NCBI RefSeq assembly: GCF_030269645.1
Contig: NZ_BSTR01000012.1
Coordinates: 62,001 to 126,000 of the forward strand
Length of the DNA stretch: 64,000 nt
Source: Actinokineospora sp. NBRC 105648
GTDB lineage: Bacteria; Actinomycetota; Actinomycetes; Mycobacteriales; Pseudonocardiaceae
Reading direction: 5' to 3'
In this document: piece after piece, positions 43,464 through 51,030 of the stretch
Numbering within the stretch: position 1 is the stretch's first letter
How the letters are laid out: the number at the start of each line of letters is the position of its first letter
Notes under the pieces: model-generated
Database searches by the model: none
Seen by the model: the letters and a program-made list of their open reading frames with translations, nothing else
Told to the model about the DNA's origin: nothing
Position numbers and translations under genes: made by a program

Positions 43464-44219
43464 GTGCTGTACTGGTTGATGAAGAGGGTCCTGCTCGGTC
43501 CGATCCTGCACGTGTTCTTCCGGCCCCGGATCGAGGGGCTGGAGAACATCCCGGCCGAGGGCGGCGCGCTGCTGGCCAGCAACCACCTGGCGGTGTCCGA
43601 CTCGTTCTTCCTGCCGCTCAAGGTCCGCAGGCGGGTCACCTTCCCGGCGAAGCTGGAGTACTTCACCGCGCCCGGGGTCAAGGGCAGGCTCAAGAAGTGG
43701 TTCTTCACCGGCGTCGGCCAGATCCCGATCGACCGCTCCAGCGGCTCGGCCGCCCAGGCCGCGCTGGACACCGGCGTGCGGCTGCTGCGCGAGGGGAACC
43801 TGATGGGGATCTACCCCGAGGGCACCCGCTCGCCGGACGGGCGGCTCTACAAGGGCAAGACCGGGGTCGCCAGGATCGCGCTGGAGGCGGGGGTTCCGGT
43901 GGTCCCGGTGGCGATGTTCGGCACCGACAAGGCCAACCCGATCGGCTCCAAGATGTGGCGGCCGTACCCGATCCGGATCAAGGTCGGCAAGCCGCTGGAC
44001 TTCTCCCGGTACGAGGGGCTCGCGGGCGACCGGTTCGTCGAGCGCTCGATCACCGACGAGATCATGTACGCGCTGATGGAGCTCTCCGGCCAGGAGTACG
44101 TCGACATGTACGCCGCGAAGGCCAAGGAGCTGCAGGCCGAGCCCGCGGTGGTGGTGCCCGCGCAGCAGCAGCGCGCCGCCCGCGAGTTCGACCGGGTCCC
44201 GGAGACCGAGGCGGGCTGA
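43464..44219 (+). CDS. plsC: 1-acyl-glycerol-3-phosphate acyltransferase family protein
   Basis: A 251-residue PlsC-type acyltransferase in the Rv2182c position. It shows the catalytic His-x4-Asp (SNHLAVSDSFF), the acceptor motif YPEGTRSPDGRLYKG and VPVVPVAM. The N-terminus is hydrophobic (WLMKRVLLGPILHVFF), fitting membrane association. It would acylate lysophosphatidate, though acceptor use varies in the family. The GTG at 43464 is the likely start; ribosome-binding signals are weak. A hairpin follows at 44229-44252. Confidence 0.88.
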   Translation: MLYWLMKRVLLGPILHVFFRPRIEGLENIPAEGGALLASNHLAVSDSFFLPLKVRRRVTFPAKLEYFTAPGVKGRLKKWFFTGVGQIPIDRSSGSAAQAALDTGVRLLREGNLMGIYPEGTRSPDGRLYKGKTGVARIALEAGVPVVPVAMFGTDKANPIGSKMWRPYPIRIKVGKPLDFSRYEGLAGDRFVERSITDEIMYALMELSGQEYVDMYAAKAKELQAEPAVVVPAQQQRAAREFDRVPETEAG

Positions 44220-44228
44220 CCGGGCGCA

Positions 44229-44252
44229 GGCCACTTCCTTTGCCAGGTGGCC
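44229..44252 (+). terminator. hairpin after plsC
   Basis: GGCCAC (44229-44234) pairs with GTGGCC (44247-44252), followed by GTTTCCC. It lies 10 bp after the stop. Confidence 0.65.
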
Positions 44253-44433
44253 GTTTCCCGCTCTCGTGCGGGTCACCCAATGCCGTTGACGGGATTGTCG
44301 GTGGGCCCGAATACTCTGCGACGGCATTCACGTTGCCGGCCGCTCGCCGGGTCGCCGAACGGGTTGGGGAGACGTTGCTCCGATCGGCGTACCGCGCTGG
44401 GTGGCCACATCCACTGGGGAGAGGTATTCACAG

Positions 44434-46725
44434 GTGAGATCTCGCAGAGCCGTCCCGGTTTTGCTCGCGGCAGCACTGCTGCCGCTGACCGGTGTCGCGG
44501 CCCAGGCCGCGCCCGCCGCGCCCGCGGCCCCGCAGGCCGTCCCGCAGGCGCCCACGCCCGCCAAGCCGTCGACCAAGAGCAAGGCCGAGCAGACCAAGAG
44601 CGCCCTTGAGGCGATCAAGCGCGACCTCAAGCTCAACGACCAGCAGGTCACCCTGCGGTTGGCCCGCGAGGGCGACGCGACCAAGGTCGAGCGCGCACTG
44701 CGCGAGCAGCTGGGCGGCGCGTACGCGGGCTCCTGGCTGAACGACGACGCCAGCCAGCTCGTCGTCGCGGTCACCGACGACGCCGCGGCGGTCAAGGTGC
44801 GGGCCGCGGGGGCGCGCCCGCAGGTCGTGCGCAACAGCGCGGCGCGGCTCGACGCGGCCAAGGCCAAGCTCGACGCCGCGGCCAAGCTGGTCCCGGCCTC
44901 GGTGCCCGGCTGGCGGGTGGACTTCGCGTCCAACAGCGTCGTGGTCCTGGCCGCCGACCCCGAGGCCGCCGAGGTCAAGCGCTTCGCGGCCGCGGCGGGC
45001 GAGTCCGCCCTGGTCAAGGTCGTGCGCTCGGCCGACAAGCCGCGCAAGTACGCCACCGACCTGCGCGGCGGCGAGCCGTACTCCACCCCGGCGGGCGGCT
45101 GCTCGGTGGGCTTCGCCGTGCAGGGCGGCTACGTCAGCGCGGGCCACTGCGGTCCGGCCAGCACGCCGACCACCGGCTGGAACGGCGTGGCTCAGGGCAC
45201 CATCGAGCAGTCCGCGTTCCCGACCGACGACTTCTCCTTCGTCCGGACCACCAGCGACTGGACCCCGCGCCCCGACGTCAACCCCTACACCGGCCCGTAC
45301 GTCTCCGTGCGCGGCTCGCAGGAGGCGCCGGTCGGTGCCGCGGTCTGCCGCTCCGGCCAGACCACCGGTTACTGGTGCGGCAAGATCCTGTCCAAGAACG
45401 AGACCGTCAACTACGGCGTCGGCACCCCCGAGCTCGTCTACGGCCTCACCCGCACCGACGTGTGCGCCGAGCCGGGCGACTCCGGCGGCTCGTTCATCAG
45501 CGGCGACCAGGCGCAGGGCGTCACCTCCGGCGGCAGCGGCAACTGCTCCGTCGGCGGCACCACGTTCTTCCAGCCGGTCAACGAGATCCTCTCCCGCTAC
45601 GGCCTGACCCTGCTCACCGACGTGCCCGCCCCGGTGGGCGGCACCGACGAGAGCGGCACCATCACCGGCGACTTCAACGGTGACGGCCGCGCCGACGTGC
45701 TCGCCATGTACGACCACGGCAACGCGCGCACCGGGCTCTGGGTCTTCCCCGGCACCGCCATCGATGGCCGCGCGACCTACCCGTACCGGGTGTGGGACAG
45801 CGGTTTCGGCGCGTGGAACTGGTCCAGGGTCAACCAGATCGCCGCGGCCGACTTCAACGGCGACGGCAAGACCGACGTGCTCGCGCAGTACGACTACGGC
45901 AACAACACCGCCGCGATCTTCGTGTTCCCGGGCACCGCGGGGGAGACCACCACGCCGTACCGGGTGTGGGCCAGCGGCGCGGGCGACTGGGCCGTGGGCA
46001 AGACGAAGTTCCACGCCGGCGACTTCAACGGCGACGGCAAGGGCGACGTCGTCGCGATCTACTACTACGGCAACGCCAACACCGGCCTCTACGTCTTCCC
46101 CGGCACCGCGGCCACCGGCCCCGGCAACGTGACCACGCCGTACCCGGCGTGGCAGACCGGGGTGGGCAACTGGGAGTCGAGCAAGGCCAAGTACGCCGTC
46201 GGCGACTTCACCGGCGACGGCAAGGTCGACGTGACCGCCCTCTACAACTACGGCGGCGCGAACACCGGCCTGTTCGTCGTGCCCGGCACCGCGGCCTCCG
46301 GCCCGGCGGCCACCGGCGCGTACCAGACCTGGGCCAGCGGCTTCGGCAACTTCGACTGGAACCAGGCGAAGGTCTCGATCACCGACATGGACGGCGACCG
46401 CAAGGCCGACGTCGCCCTGCTCTACAACTACAACCAGGCCCGCACCGCCCTGTTCATCGCACCCGGCACCACCGGGCGCGGCTCCTCGGCCACGGTGCCG
46501 TTCAGCCTCTGGGACAGCGGCTTCAATTCCTGGGACTGGAGCAAGACCAAGATCACCGCGGGCGACTTCAACGGTGACGGCCACGGTGACGTGCTGGCCT
46601 TCTACAACTACTTCAACCTCGACACCGGCCTGTTCGTCTTCTCGGGCTGGCACACCCCGCTCCCGTACGTGGAGTGGCGCAGCGGCCCCGGCGTGTGGGA
46701 CTGGCGCCTGGCTCGACTGAGCTAG
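44434..46725 (+). CDS. secreted S1E-type serine protease with FG-GAP repeats
   Basis: A 763-residue exported protease. Signal VRSRRAVPVLLAAALLPLTG, a propeptide (about 60-200, alpha-lytic protease type), then a chymotrypsin-fold domain with His238 (SAGHCG), Asp265/266 (TDDFSFV) and Ser350 (GDSGGS). Residues about 410-763 are six FG-GAP-like repeats of about 58 residues with DFNGDGK, alternating with PYRVWDSGFG-type aromatic segments; they are a different subtype from the neighbouring pair. GTG 44434 is preferred over GTG 44401 because GGGAGAGG precedes it and the signal peptide starts there. Confidence 0.88.
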   Translation: MRSRRAVPVLLAAALLPLTGVAAQAAPAAPAAPQAVPQAPTPAKPSTKSKAEQTKSALEAIKRDLKLNDQQVTLRLAREGDATKVERALREQLGGAYAGSWLNDDASQLVVAVTDDAAAVKVRAAGARPQVVRNSAARLDAAKAKLDAAAKLVPASVPGWRVDFASNSVVVLAADPEAAEVKRFAAAAGESALVKVVRSADKPRKYATDLRGGEPYSTPAGGCSVGFAVQGGYVSAGHCGPASTPTTGWNGVAQGTIEQSAFPTDDFSFVRTTSDWTPRPDVNPYTGPYVSVRGSQEAPVGAAVCRSGQTTGYWCGKILSKNETVNYGVGTPELVYGLTRTDVCAEPGDSGGSFISGDQAQGVTSGGSGNCSVGGTTFFQPVNEILSRYGLTLLTDVPAPVGGTDESGTITGDFNGDGRADVLAMYDHGNARTGLWVFPGTAIDGRATYPYRVWDSGFGAWNWSRVNQIAAADFNGDGKTDVLAQYDYGNNTAAIFVFPGTAGETTTPYRVWASGAGDWAVGKTKFHAGDFNGDGKGDVVAIYYYGNANTGLYVFPGTAATGPGNVTTPYPAWQTGVGNWESSKAKYAVGDFTGDGKVDVTALYNYGGANTGLFVVPGTAASGPAATGAYQTWASGFGNFDWNQAKVSITDMDGDRKADVALLYNYNQARTALFIAPGTTGRGSSATVPFSLWDSGFNSWDWSKTKITAGDFNGDGHGDVLAFYNYFNLDTGLFVFSGWHTPLPYVEWRSGPGVWDWRLARLS

Positions 46726-46746
46726 TAGGCACCTGAAGGAGTGATC

Positions 46747-46781
46747 GAGCGGCCCGTGCGCACCTCGCGCACGGGCCGCTC
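46747..46781 (+). terminator. 15-bp perfect hairpin after the protease gene
   Basis: Arms 46747-46761 and 46767-46781 are perfectly complementary with a 5-nt loop. It lies 21 bp after the stop. Confidence 0.85.
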
Positions 46782-46831
46782 GCGTCCCCGGCCACGGTGT
46801 GACCCACCGGCCTGGGCGACACCCACCCGGC

Positions 46832-47110
46832 CGAGAGAATCCCGACTCCGCCGGTACCGCAGCGGACAAGCCGACCCTGCTGCACCGAAGTGAATCCGCC
46901 CCCAGCAAACCGCAGCGGATAGGCCGACCCCGCTGGCAAGTAACAAGATCCCGCCCCCGCTGTTACCGCAGCGGATAAGCCGACCCTGCTGCACCGAAGT
47001 GAATCCCGCCCCCACCCATCAAACGGCAGCGGATAGGCCGACCCCACCAGCACCAAGAGAATCCCGTCCCCCACTAAACCGCAGCGGTGAGGCCGACCCC
47101 GCTGGTACGC
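46832..47110. repeat. 56-bp imperfect tandem array
   Basis: CCGCAGCGG(A/T)-type unit starts occur at 46857, 46910, 46966, 47023 and 47079, spaced 53-57 bp. Each unit continues GGCCGACCC(C/T)GCTG and ends ATCCCGCCCCC. A partial unit precedes the first. There are no unique spacers between units. Confidence 0.85.
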
Positions 47111-47126
47111 AAGTCCCGTTACGGAT

Positions 47127-47264
47127 GCTCGATCTGGTGGACTTGCTTCGTGTGGGGGGAGAGTGCCGCTAAACTTGCCGTGGGTGGGGATGCCCTTACC
47201 TGCCCTTTTCTCTCCACCGCGGTGCTCTAGGGGCCCCGCGCGAAGCGAGTTCACTAGATCGAGC
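47127..47264 (+). repeat. hairpin repeat element, copy 2
   Basis: Ends GCTCGATCTGGTGGACTTGC and its near-complement at the right (mismatched at a few places). Internal blocks are GGGGGGAGAGTGCCGC, TAAACTTGCC, GGGGATGCCCTT and CTAGGGGCCCC, in the same order as copy 1. Confidence 0.8.
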
Positions 47265-47363
47265 CCATGCTTTTACTCGGGCAACCCCAGCGATGAGCCA
47301 CCATGCAGGTCGACCGTAGGTCGGCGTGCGGCACACCCCACGAGCTGCCCGAGTAAAGCGGAG

Positions 47364-47503
47364 GCTCGATTGGCTGGACTGCCTTCGCGTGGGGCCCCTA
47401 GGCGACCGCGTGGGGAAAAAGCGTGGGGAGAAGGGCATCCCCACTACCAGGTCAAGTTTAGCGGTCGCCTCCCCCCACACGAAGGCAGTCCACCCAATCG
47501 AGC
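47364..47503 (-). repeat. hairpin repeat element, copy 3
   Basis: Inverted relative to copies 1 and 2: GGGGCCCCTAGG is at the left and CAAGTTTAGCGG, GGGGGGAGG complement at the right. The end arms GCTCGATTGGCTGGACTGCC and complement differ from copy 2 but pair with each other. Confidence 0.8.
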
Positions 47504-47815
47504 ACAAACGTAACGGGTGTTGCGTACCAGCAGGCTCGGCATTTAGAGATTGAAGAGATTGAAAGAGCAAAGAAGGATGGGGTGGGGCGGCAAAGGGTGG
47601 AAGGTGAGAGGTGGGTGCCAAGGGTGGCAACAAGAGATGGATGGGAGTCAAGGGCGGCAAGAGGTGGGTGTGTCTGGGGCAAGGGAGCGGTGGTGCTTGG
47701 AGTTCCTGCGCTTTGGGACGTTGTCCCGGGCTGGTGGGGATGGATTTCACTCGGTTGAGGGGTTCCGGGCGCTCGGTTCGGCGTTTCGTTGGTGTGGTGG
47801 GTAGACACTTGGGCC

Positions 47816-48313
47816 ATGAGTAGCCCTGAACGTTCTACCGCAAGTTCTGCTTCACCTCCGACCGCCCTGCGTCTGGCCGTCCTGGTGGCCTGCACCGTCA
47901 TCGGTGTCGCGGGTATCGCGACTCCGGCCTCGGCTGGGGGTGCGCAGTACTACCAGGTCGTTTCCGCGTTGACCGGGACCTGTCTTGCCGCTGATACCGA
48001 GCTGCCGAGTCTGCGGGACTGTGCCGGGGATGGGCTTGAGTGGCGGATCTCGCCCGCTCCCGCTGATGGTGGTTGGACGATCAGCGTCGGTACCTGGTGC
48101 CTCACATCGGCGCCGGTGCCCTCGGTTGGTCCGTGTGATGGGGGTGCTGGGCAGGCGTGGGGTTTTCAGCCCACCTACACCGGCTACCGGATCACTGCCT
48201 GGGAGTTGGAGCTCGCGGTGATCGACGGAGTCGAGCCCGCCGTGGTGAGTCTTGATGCTACTGAGGAACCGGCCAATCGGTGGTACCTGGTCCCGGCGTT
48301 CTCAGTCGCGTAG
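47816..48313 (+). CDS. small secreted ricin-type lectin-like protein
   Basis: A 165-residue protein with a Sec signal peptide (about residues 25-45, LAVLVACTVIGVAGIATPASA) and a single domain with beta-trefoil traits: YYQVVSALTGTCLAAD, a WRI segment, GTWCLTSAP and GQAWGFQPT, with paired cysteines. This resembles RICIN/CBM13 carbohydrate-binding domains in reduced form. Its end overlaps the convergent MmyB-type gene by 12 bp. The long G-rich upstream stretch holds no obvious ribosome-binding site. Confidence 0.65.
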   Translation: MSSPERSTASSASPPTALRLAVLVACTVIGVAGIATPASAGGAQYYQVVSALTGTCLAADTELPSLRDCAGDGLEWRISPAPADGGWTISVGTWCLTSAPVPSVGPCDGGAGQAWGFQPTYTGYRITAWELELAVIDGVEPAVVSLDATEEPANRWYLVPAFSVA

Positions 48314-49084
48314 GTAGTCCACAGTGGACTGGTCGGCCGGGAGGAAGGTCTCGATGGCCAGTTCCGAGACAGTGATATCCAGTGGGCTGTTGAACGTCGC
48401 CACCGTGGTGATGAAGGAGAGCACCCGGTCGTCCACCGCCAGTTGGAAGGGCAGGGCGACCGCGACCGTTGGTCCTGGGCCGGTGCCGGGTAGGCCGTCG
48501 ACGATCGGGTAGGCGGTCACTTCGTCGTACACCGCTTGCAGGGTGGGGGACGGGCGTGCGGTGAGGCTGCGCTCCACCCGTTCCAGCAGGTGTTCCCGCC
48601 AGGCCGGGAAGTCGACGACCCGTCTTGCCAGGCCGTCTGGATGGAGTCCGACGCGCAGGAGGTTGATGCCGTTGGCTGTCACCGCGGGGGACACCCCGTC
48701 GAGGAAGATCCGCTGTACCGCGGAGTTGGCCGCGACCACCTCGTAGGTGCCGTCGAAGACCAGGGCCGGGAACGGCGCGTAGGCATCGAGCAAGCGCTCG
48801 ATGCCTACGCGCACAGTGGTCATCTCCGGTGAGGAGAGCGGGAGTTGGGAGTACAGCGGGGCGTAGCCCGCGGCCAGCAGCAGGGCGTTGCGGTCGCGGA
48901 CCGGGACGTCGAGGTGCTCGGCCAGCTTGAGCACCATCGACTGGCTCGGCTTGCTGCGCCCGTTCTCCACGAAGCTCAGGTGCCGGGTGGAGCTGTCGGC
49001 GGCCAGCGCCAGCTCCAGCTGGCTCATCCGCCGCCGTTCCCGCCACTGCCGCAGCAGCGGCCCCACACCCGCCTCCGACCCCAT
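48302..49084 (-). CDS. XRE regulator with MmyB-like ligand-binding domain
   Basis: A 260-residue regulator. Residues about 8-65 are an XRE helix-turn-helix (LLRQWRERRRMSQLELALAA, SSTRHLSFVENGRSKPS), and the rest is the PAS-like MmyB domain (PFPALVFDGTYEVVAANSAVQRIF, HLLERVERS, VALPFQLAVDD). Actinomycetes have many such regulators, several beside oxidoreductase or transporter genes; some MmyB domains bind fatty acids. The ATG follows TAGCCT and 6 nt. The MFS gene ends 14 bp upstream of this start. Confidence 0.87.
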   Translation of the reverse strand: MGSEAGVGPLLRQWRERRRMSQLELALAADSSTRHLSFVENGRSKPSQSMVLKLAEHLDVPVRDRNALLLAAGYAPLYSQLPLSSPEMTTVRVGIERLLDAYAPFPALVFDGTYEVVAANSAVQRIFLDGVSPAVTANGINLLRVGLHPDGLARRVVDFPAWREHLLERVERSLTARPSPTLQAVYDEVTAYPIVDGLPGTGPGPTVAVALPFQLAVDDRVLSFITTVATFNSPLDITVSELAIETFLPADQSTVDYLRD

Positions 49085-49090
49085 GACCGG

Positions 49091-49096
49091 AGGCTA
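49091..49096 (-). promoter_or_regulatory. -10 box of a leaderless promoter for the MmyB-type regulator gene
   Basis: On the minus strand TAGCCT is followed by 6 nt and the ATG at 49084. The box lies just before the end of the MFS gene. Confidence 0.5.
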
Positions 49097-49098
49097 CC

Positions 49099-50457
49099 TC
49101 AGGATCGGACGTACTGCTCCACCTCGACACCGGTCGTCCGGTCGCCCAGGCCCAGCAGCACCACGACCATCAGCGCGATGCACCCGGTGATCACCCCGAA
49201 CAGCGCGCCCGGCCCGCTCGCCTGCAGGACCGGGAACAGCACGAACGGGATGGCGGCGGCGCTGAGCCGGGAGAACGAGTACGCCATGCCCGCGGCCGTG
49301 GTGCGGATCTGGGTGGGGTACTGCTCGCCGAGGAAGACGTGCGAGGCGTTGGCGAAGACGTTGCTCACCAGCGTGTACCCGATCCCGCAGGCCACCAGCA
49401 TCGGCACCGACGCGGCGTAGCCGAAGCCCAGCCCGAAGCCCGCCATCGCCACCGCCGACCCGGCCAGCAGCGTCTTGCGCTCGAACCGGTCCATCAGCGG
49501 CACCGAGAGCAGCGAGCCGATCGGGTAGCCGAGGAAGGAGATCGCCACGTACCCGAGGCTGGCCACGACGCCGAACCCCTTGGCCGCCATGACCTGCGGC
49601 GCGAGCGTGCCGAAGCCGTAGTACGCGGTCACCGACAGGATGCTGAACGTCCAGAGCACCAGGGTCCGCTTGCGGTACTCCCGGCTCAGCAGCGCGCCGA
49701 TCCCCGGTCGCTTGCCCTGCGGCGGCGTCGGCGCGGACACCGCGCTCGGGATCCCGGCCTCGGCCTCCATCTTCCGGACCAGCACGTCGGCCTCGGCGTC
49801 GCGGCCCTGCACGGCCAGCCACCGCGGCGACTCGATCAGCTTGCGCCGCAACACCCACACGACAGCGGAACCGAGCGCGCCCAGGACGAACAGGACCCGC
49901 CAGCCCGCGATCCCGAACACGGTCTGCGGCGCCAGCCAGAGCGCGGCGAACCCGACCGCGGGGACACCGCAGAACCCGACGGTGTAGGCCCAGGCGATGT
50001 AGCGGCCGCGCTTCTTGGCGGGCAGCATCTCGGCGAGGTAGGAGTCGGAGAGCGCGTTCTCCGCACCGATCCCGACACCGGCGAGGAACCGGGTGGCGAT
50101 CAGCCAGATGGCGGTGGGGGAGAAGGCGCCGAGCAGGGTGAAGAACGAGTAGATGCCCAGGTTGAGCATGAACGCGGCCCGGCGCCCGTACCGGTCGGCG
50201 AACCGGCCCAGCACGATCGAGCCGACGAACTGGCCGACGAACGCCGAGGCCAGGACCAGCTTGAGCTCGGTGGTGCCGAACCCGAAGCTGGTCTGCATGA
50301 CCTTGGCGATGGTGCCGGAGAGGTTGCTGTCGAAGAAGTCGAAGAACAGGCCGATGCCGACGACGAGGGTGAGGTGCCGGTGCGTGCGCCCGAGCGGCAG
50401 GCGCTCCAGGCGGTCGCTGATCGAGGCTCTTGTTGGCGGGGCGAGGGTTGTGGACAT
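49099..50457 (-). CDS. MFS transporter, aromatic acid/sugar porter type
   Basis: A 452-residue 12-helix major facilitator. The loop 2-3 motif GRFADRYGRRAAF and the mid-protein RKLIESPRWLAVQGR (sugar porter-like PESPRWL) place it among the metabolite:H+ symporters. The N-terminus begins with FFDFFDSNLSGTIAKVM in helix 1. It would import or export an organic acid or sugar. ATG 50457 is preceded by GGAGATGAG. The MmyB-type regulator gene follows it downstream and may be its partner. Confidence 0.87.
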   Translation of the reverse strand: MSTTLAPPTRASISDRLERLPLGRTHRHLTLVVGIGLFFDFFDSNLSGTIAKVMQTSFGFGTTELKLVLASAFVGQFVGSIVLGRFADRYGRRAAFMLNLGIYSFFTLLGAFSPTAIWLIATRFLAGVGIGAENALSDSYLAEMLPAKKRGRYIAWAYTVGFCGVPAVGFAALWLAPQTVFGIAGWRVLFVLGALGSAVVWVLRRKLIESPRWLAVQGRDAEADVLVRKMEAEAGIPSAVSAPTPPQGKRPGIGALLSREYRKRTLVLWTFSILSVTAYYGFGTLAPQVMAAKGFGVVASLGYVAISFLGYPIGSLLSVPLMDRFERKTLLAGSAVAMAGFGLGFGYAASVPMLVACGIGYTLVSNVFANASHVFLGEQYPTQIRTTAAGMAYSFSRLSAAAIPFVLFPVLQASGPGALFGVITGCIALMVVVLLGLGDRTTGVEVEQYVRS

Positions 50458-50653
50458 CTCATCTCCGGGGGAGTTTTTGTGTCCACTGTGTCCTGATCGG
50501 CTGATGCTGTGCTGATGCTCGGCTGATCTGTTGCCCTGCGCCGGTTTCGAGGTGTGTCGCGGTGGGTATCGCTGTGCTCGGTGCTGCCTCGATGGGTGTT
50601 GGTGGGTGCCCGGGGACGCTGGGCGATTGGTGGGTGCCCGGGACCGTGGGTGG

Positions 50654-50795
50654 GCTCGATCTGGTGGACCTGCTTTGTCTGGGGCCCCTAAGAAAAGAGG
50701 CGCCGTGGGTAGAGCGGGTGGGAAAGGGATACCCACCGCCGAACCAGGCTAGCGCCTCTTTTCTCCCCAGACAAAGCAGGTCCACCAGATCGAGC
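50654..50795 (-). repeat. hairpin repeat element, copy 4
   Basis: End arms GCTCGATCTGGTGGACCTGC and complement match over about 30 bp without mismatch, through TTTGTCTGGGG. It has the orientation of copy 3 (GGGGCCCCTAAG left). The inner ATGCCC and TAAACTTG blocks are more diverged than in other copies, while the long stem AGAAAAGAGGCGC pairs with GCGCCTCTTTTCT. Confidence 0.8.
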
Positions 50796-50859
50796 AGTGT
50801 GTTGTGGGGCTTGCGTTCCAGCTGGGTTGGGCAGGACTGGCCCGGCTGGGGTGGGTGTG

Positions 50860-50945
50860 GCCGGGTTGGCCTGGCTCGGTTGGGGGTGACCAGGCTGGCC
50901 TGGCTGGGTTGGGGGTGACCGGGAGAGCCTGGCTGGGTTGGGCGT
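50860..50945 (+). repeat. G-rich 29-bp imperfect tandem repeat
   Basis: Three units with GGCT(C/G)GGTTGGG(G/C)GTG about 29 bp apart. It lies upstream of nothing obvious and looks like slipped low-complexity DNA. Confidence 0.65.
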
Positions 50946-51030
50946 GGCCTGGTGGGCTGGCTCGCGCCGGGGCGGGCTGTGTGTGGGTGTGGCTCTGCCG
51001 CCTGCGCGATGCCTCGGGTGCGGTGTGGGG

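Larger units (their letters stand above)
47101..47531. repeat. 431-bp long inverted repeat
   Basis: The left flank 47101-47123 (GCTGGTACGCAA...) is matched in reverse at 47509-47531 with two mismatches. Inside lie hairpin element copies 2 and 3 in opposite orientation, then GCTTTTACTCGGGCA against TGCCCGAGTAAAGC, and the centre CGACC-GTA-GGTCG at 47311-47323. The whole is symmetric about 47317. Confidence 0.85.
46726..47815. other. 1.1-kb repeat-rich region without genes
   Basis: It contains, in order, a terminator hairpin (46747-46781), a 56-bp tandem array (46832-47110), a 431-bp inverted repeat with two hairpin elements (47101-47531), and a purine-rich, lower-GC stretch (47535-47790) leading to the lectin gene. 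Frames here follow the repeats and do not look like proteins. Confidence 0.7.
50458..51030. other. intergenic region with a hairpin element and G-rich repeats
   Basis: These 573 bp lie between the MFS start and the P450 end. They hold hairpin element copy 4 (50654-50795), a repeated GGTGGGTGCCCGGG near 50600 and 50631, and G-rich short tandem repeats (50860-50945). No gene is supported. Confidence 0.6.

Noticed and set aside
44428-46908. Long minus-strand open frame opposite the serine protease gene
   Set aside because: It mirrors the FG-GAP repeats in the opposite strand and has no start signals; the plus-strand protease has complete catalytic motifs.
46832-47110. 56-bp tandem array considered as CRISPR
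   Set aside because: No unique spacers of constant length separate conserved repeats; the whole unit varies.
19622-50795. Hairpin elements as integron attC sites
   Set aside because: I see no integrase gene, no R'/R'' core sites (GTTRRRY) and no gene-cassette arrangement.
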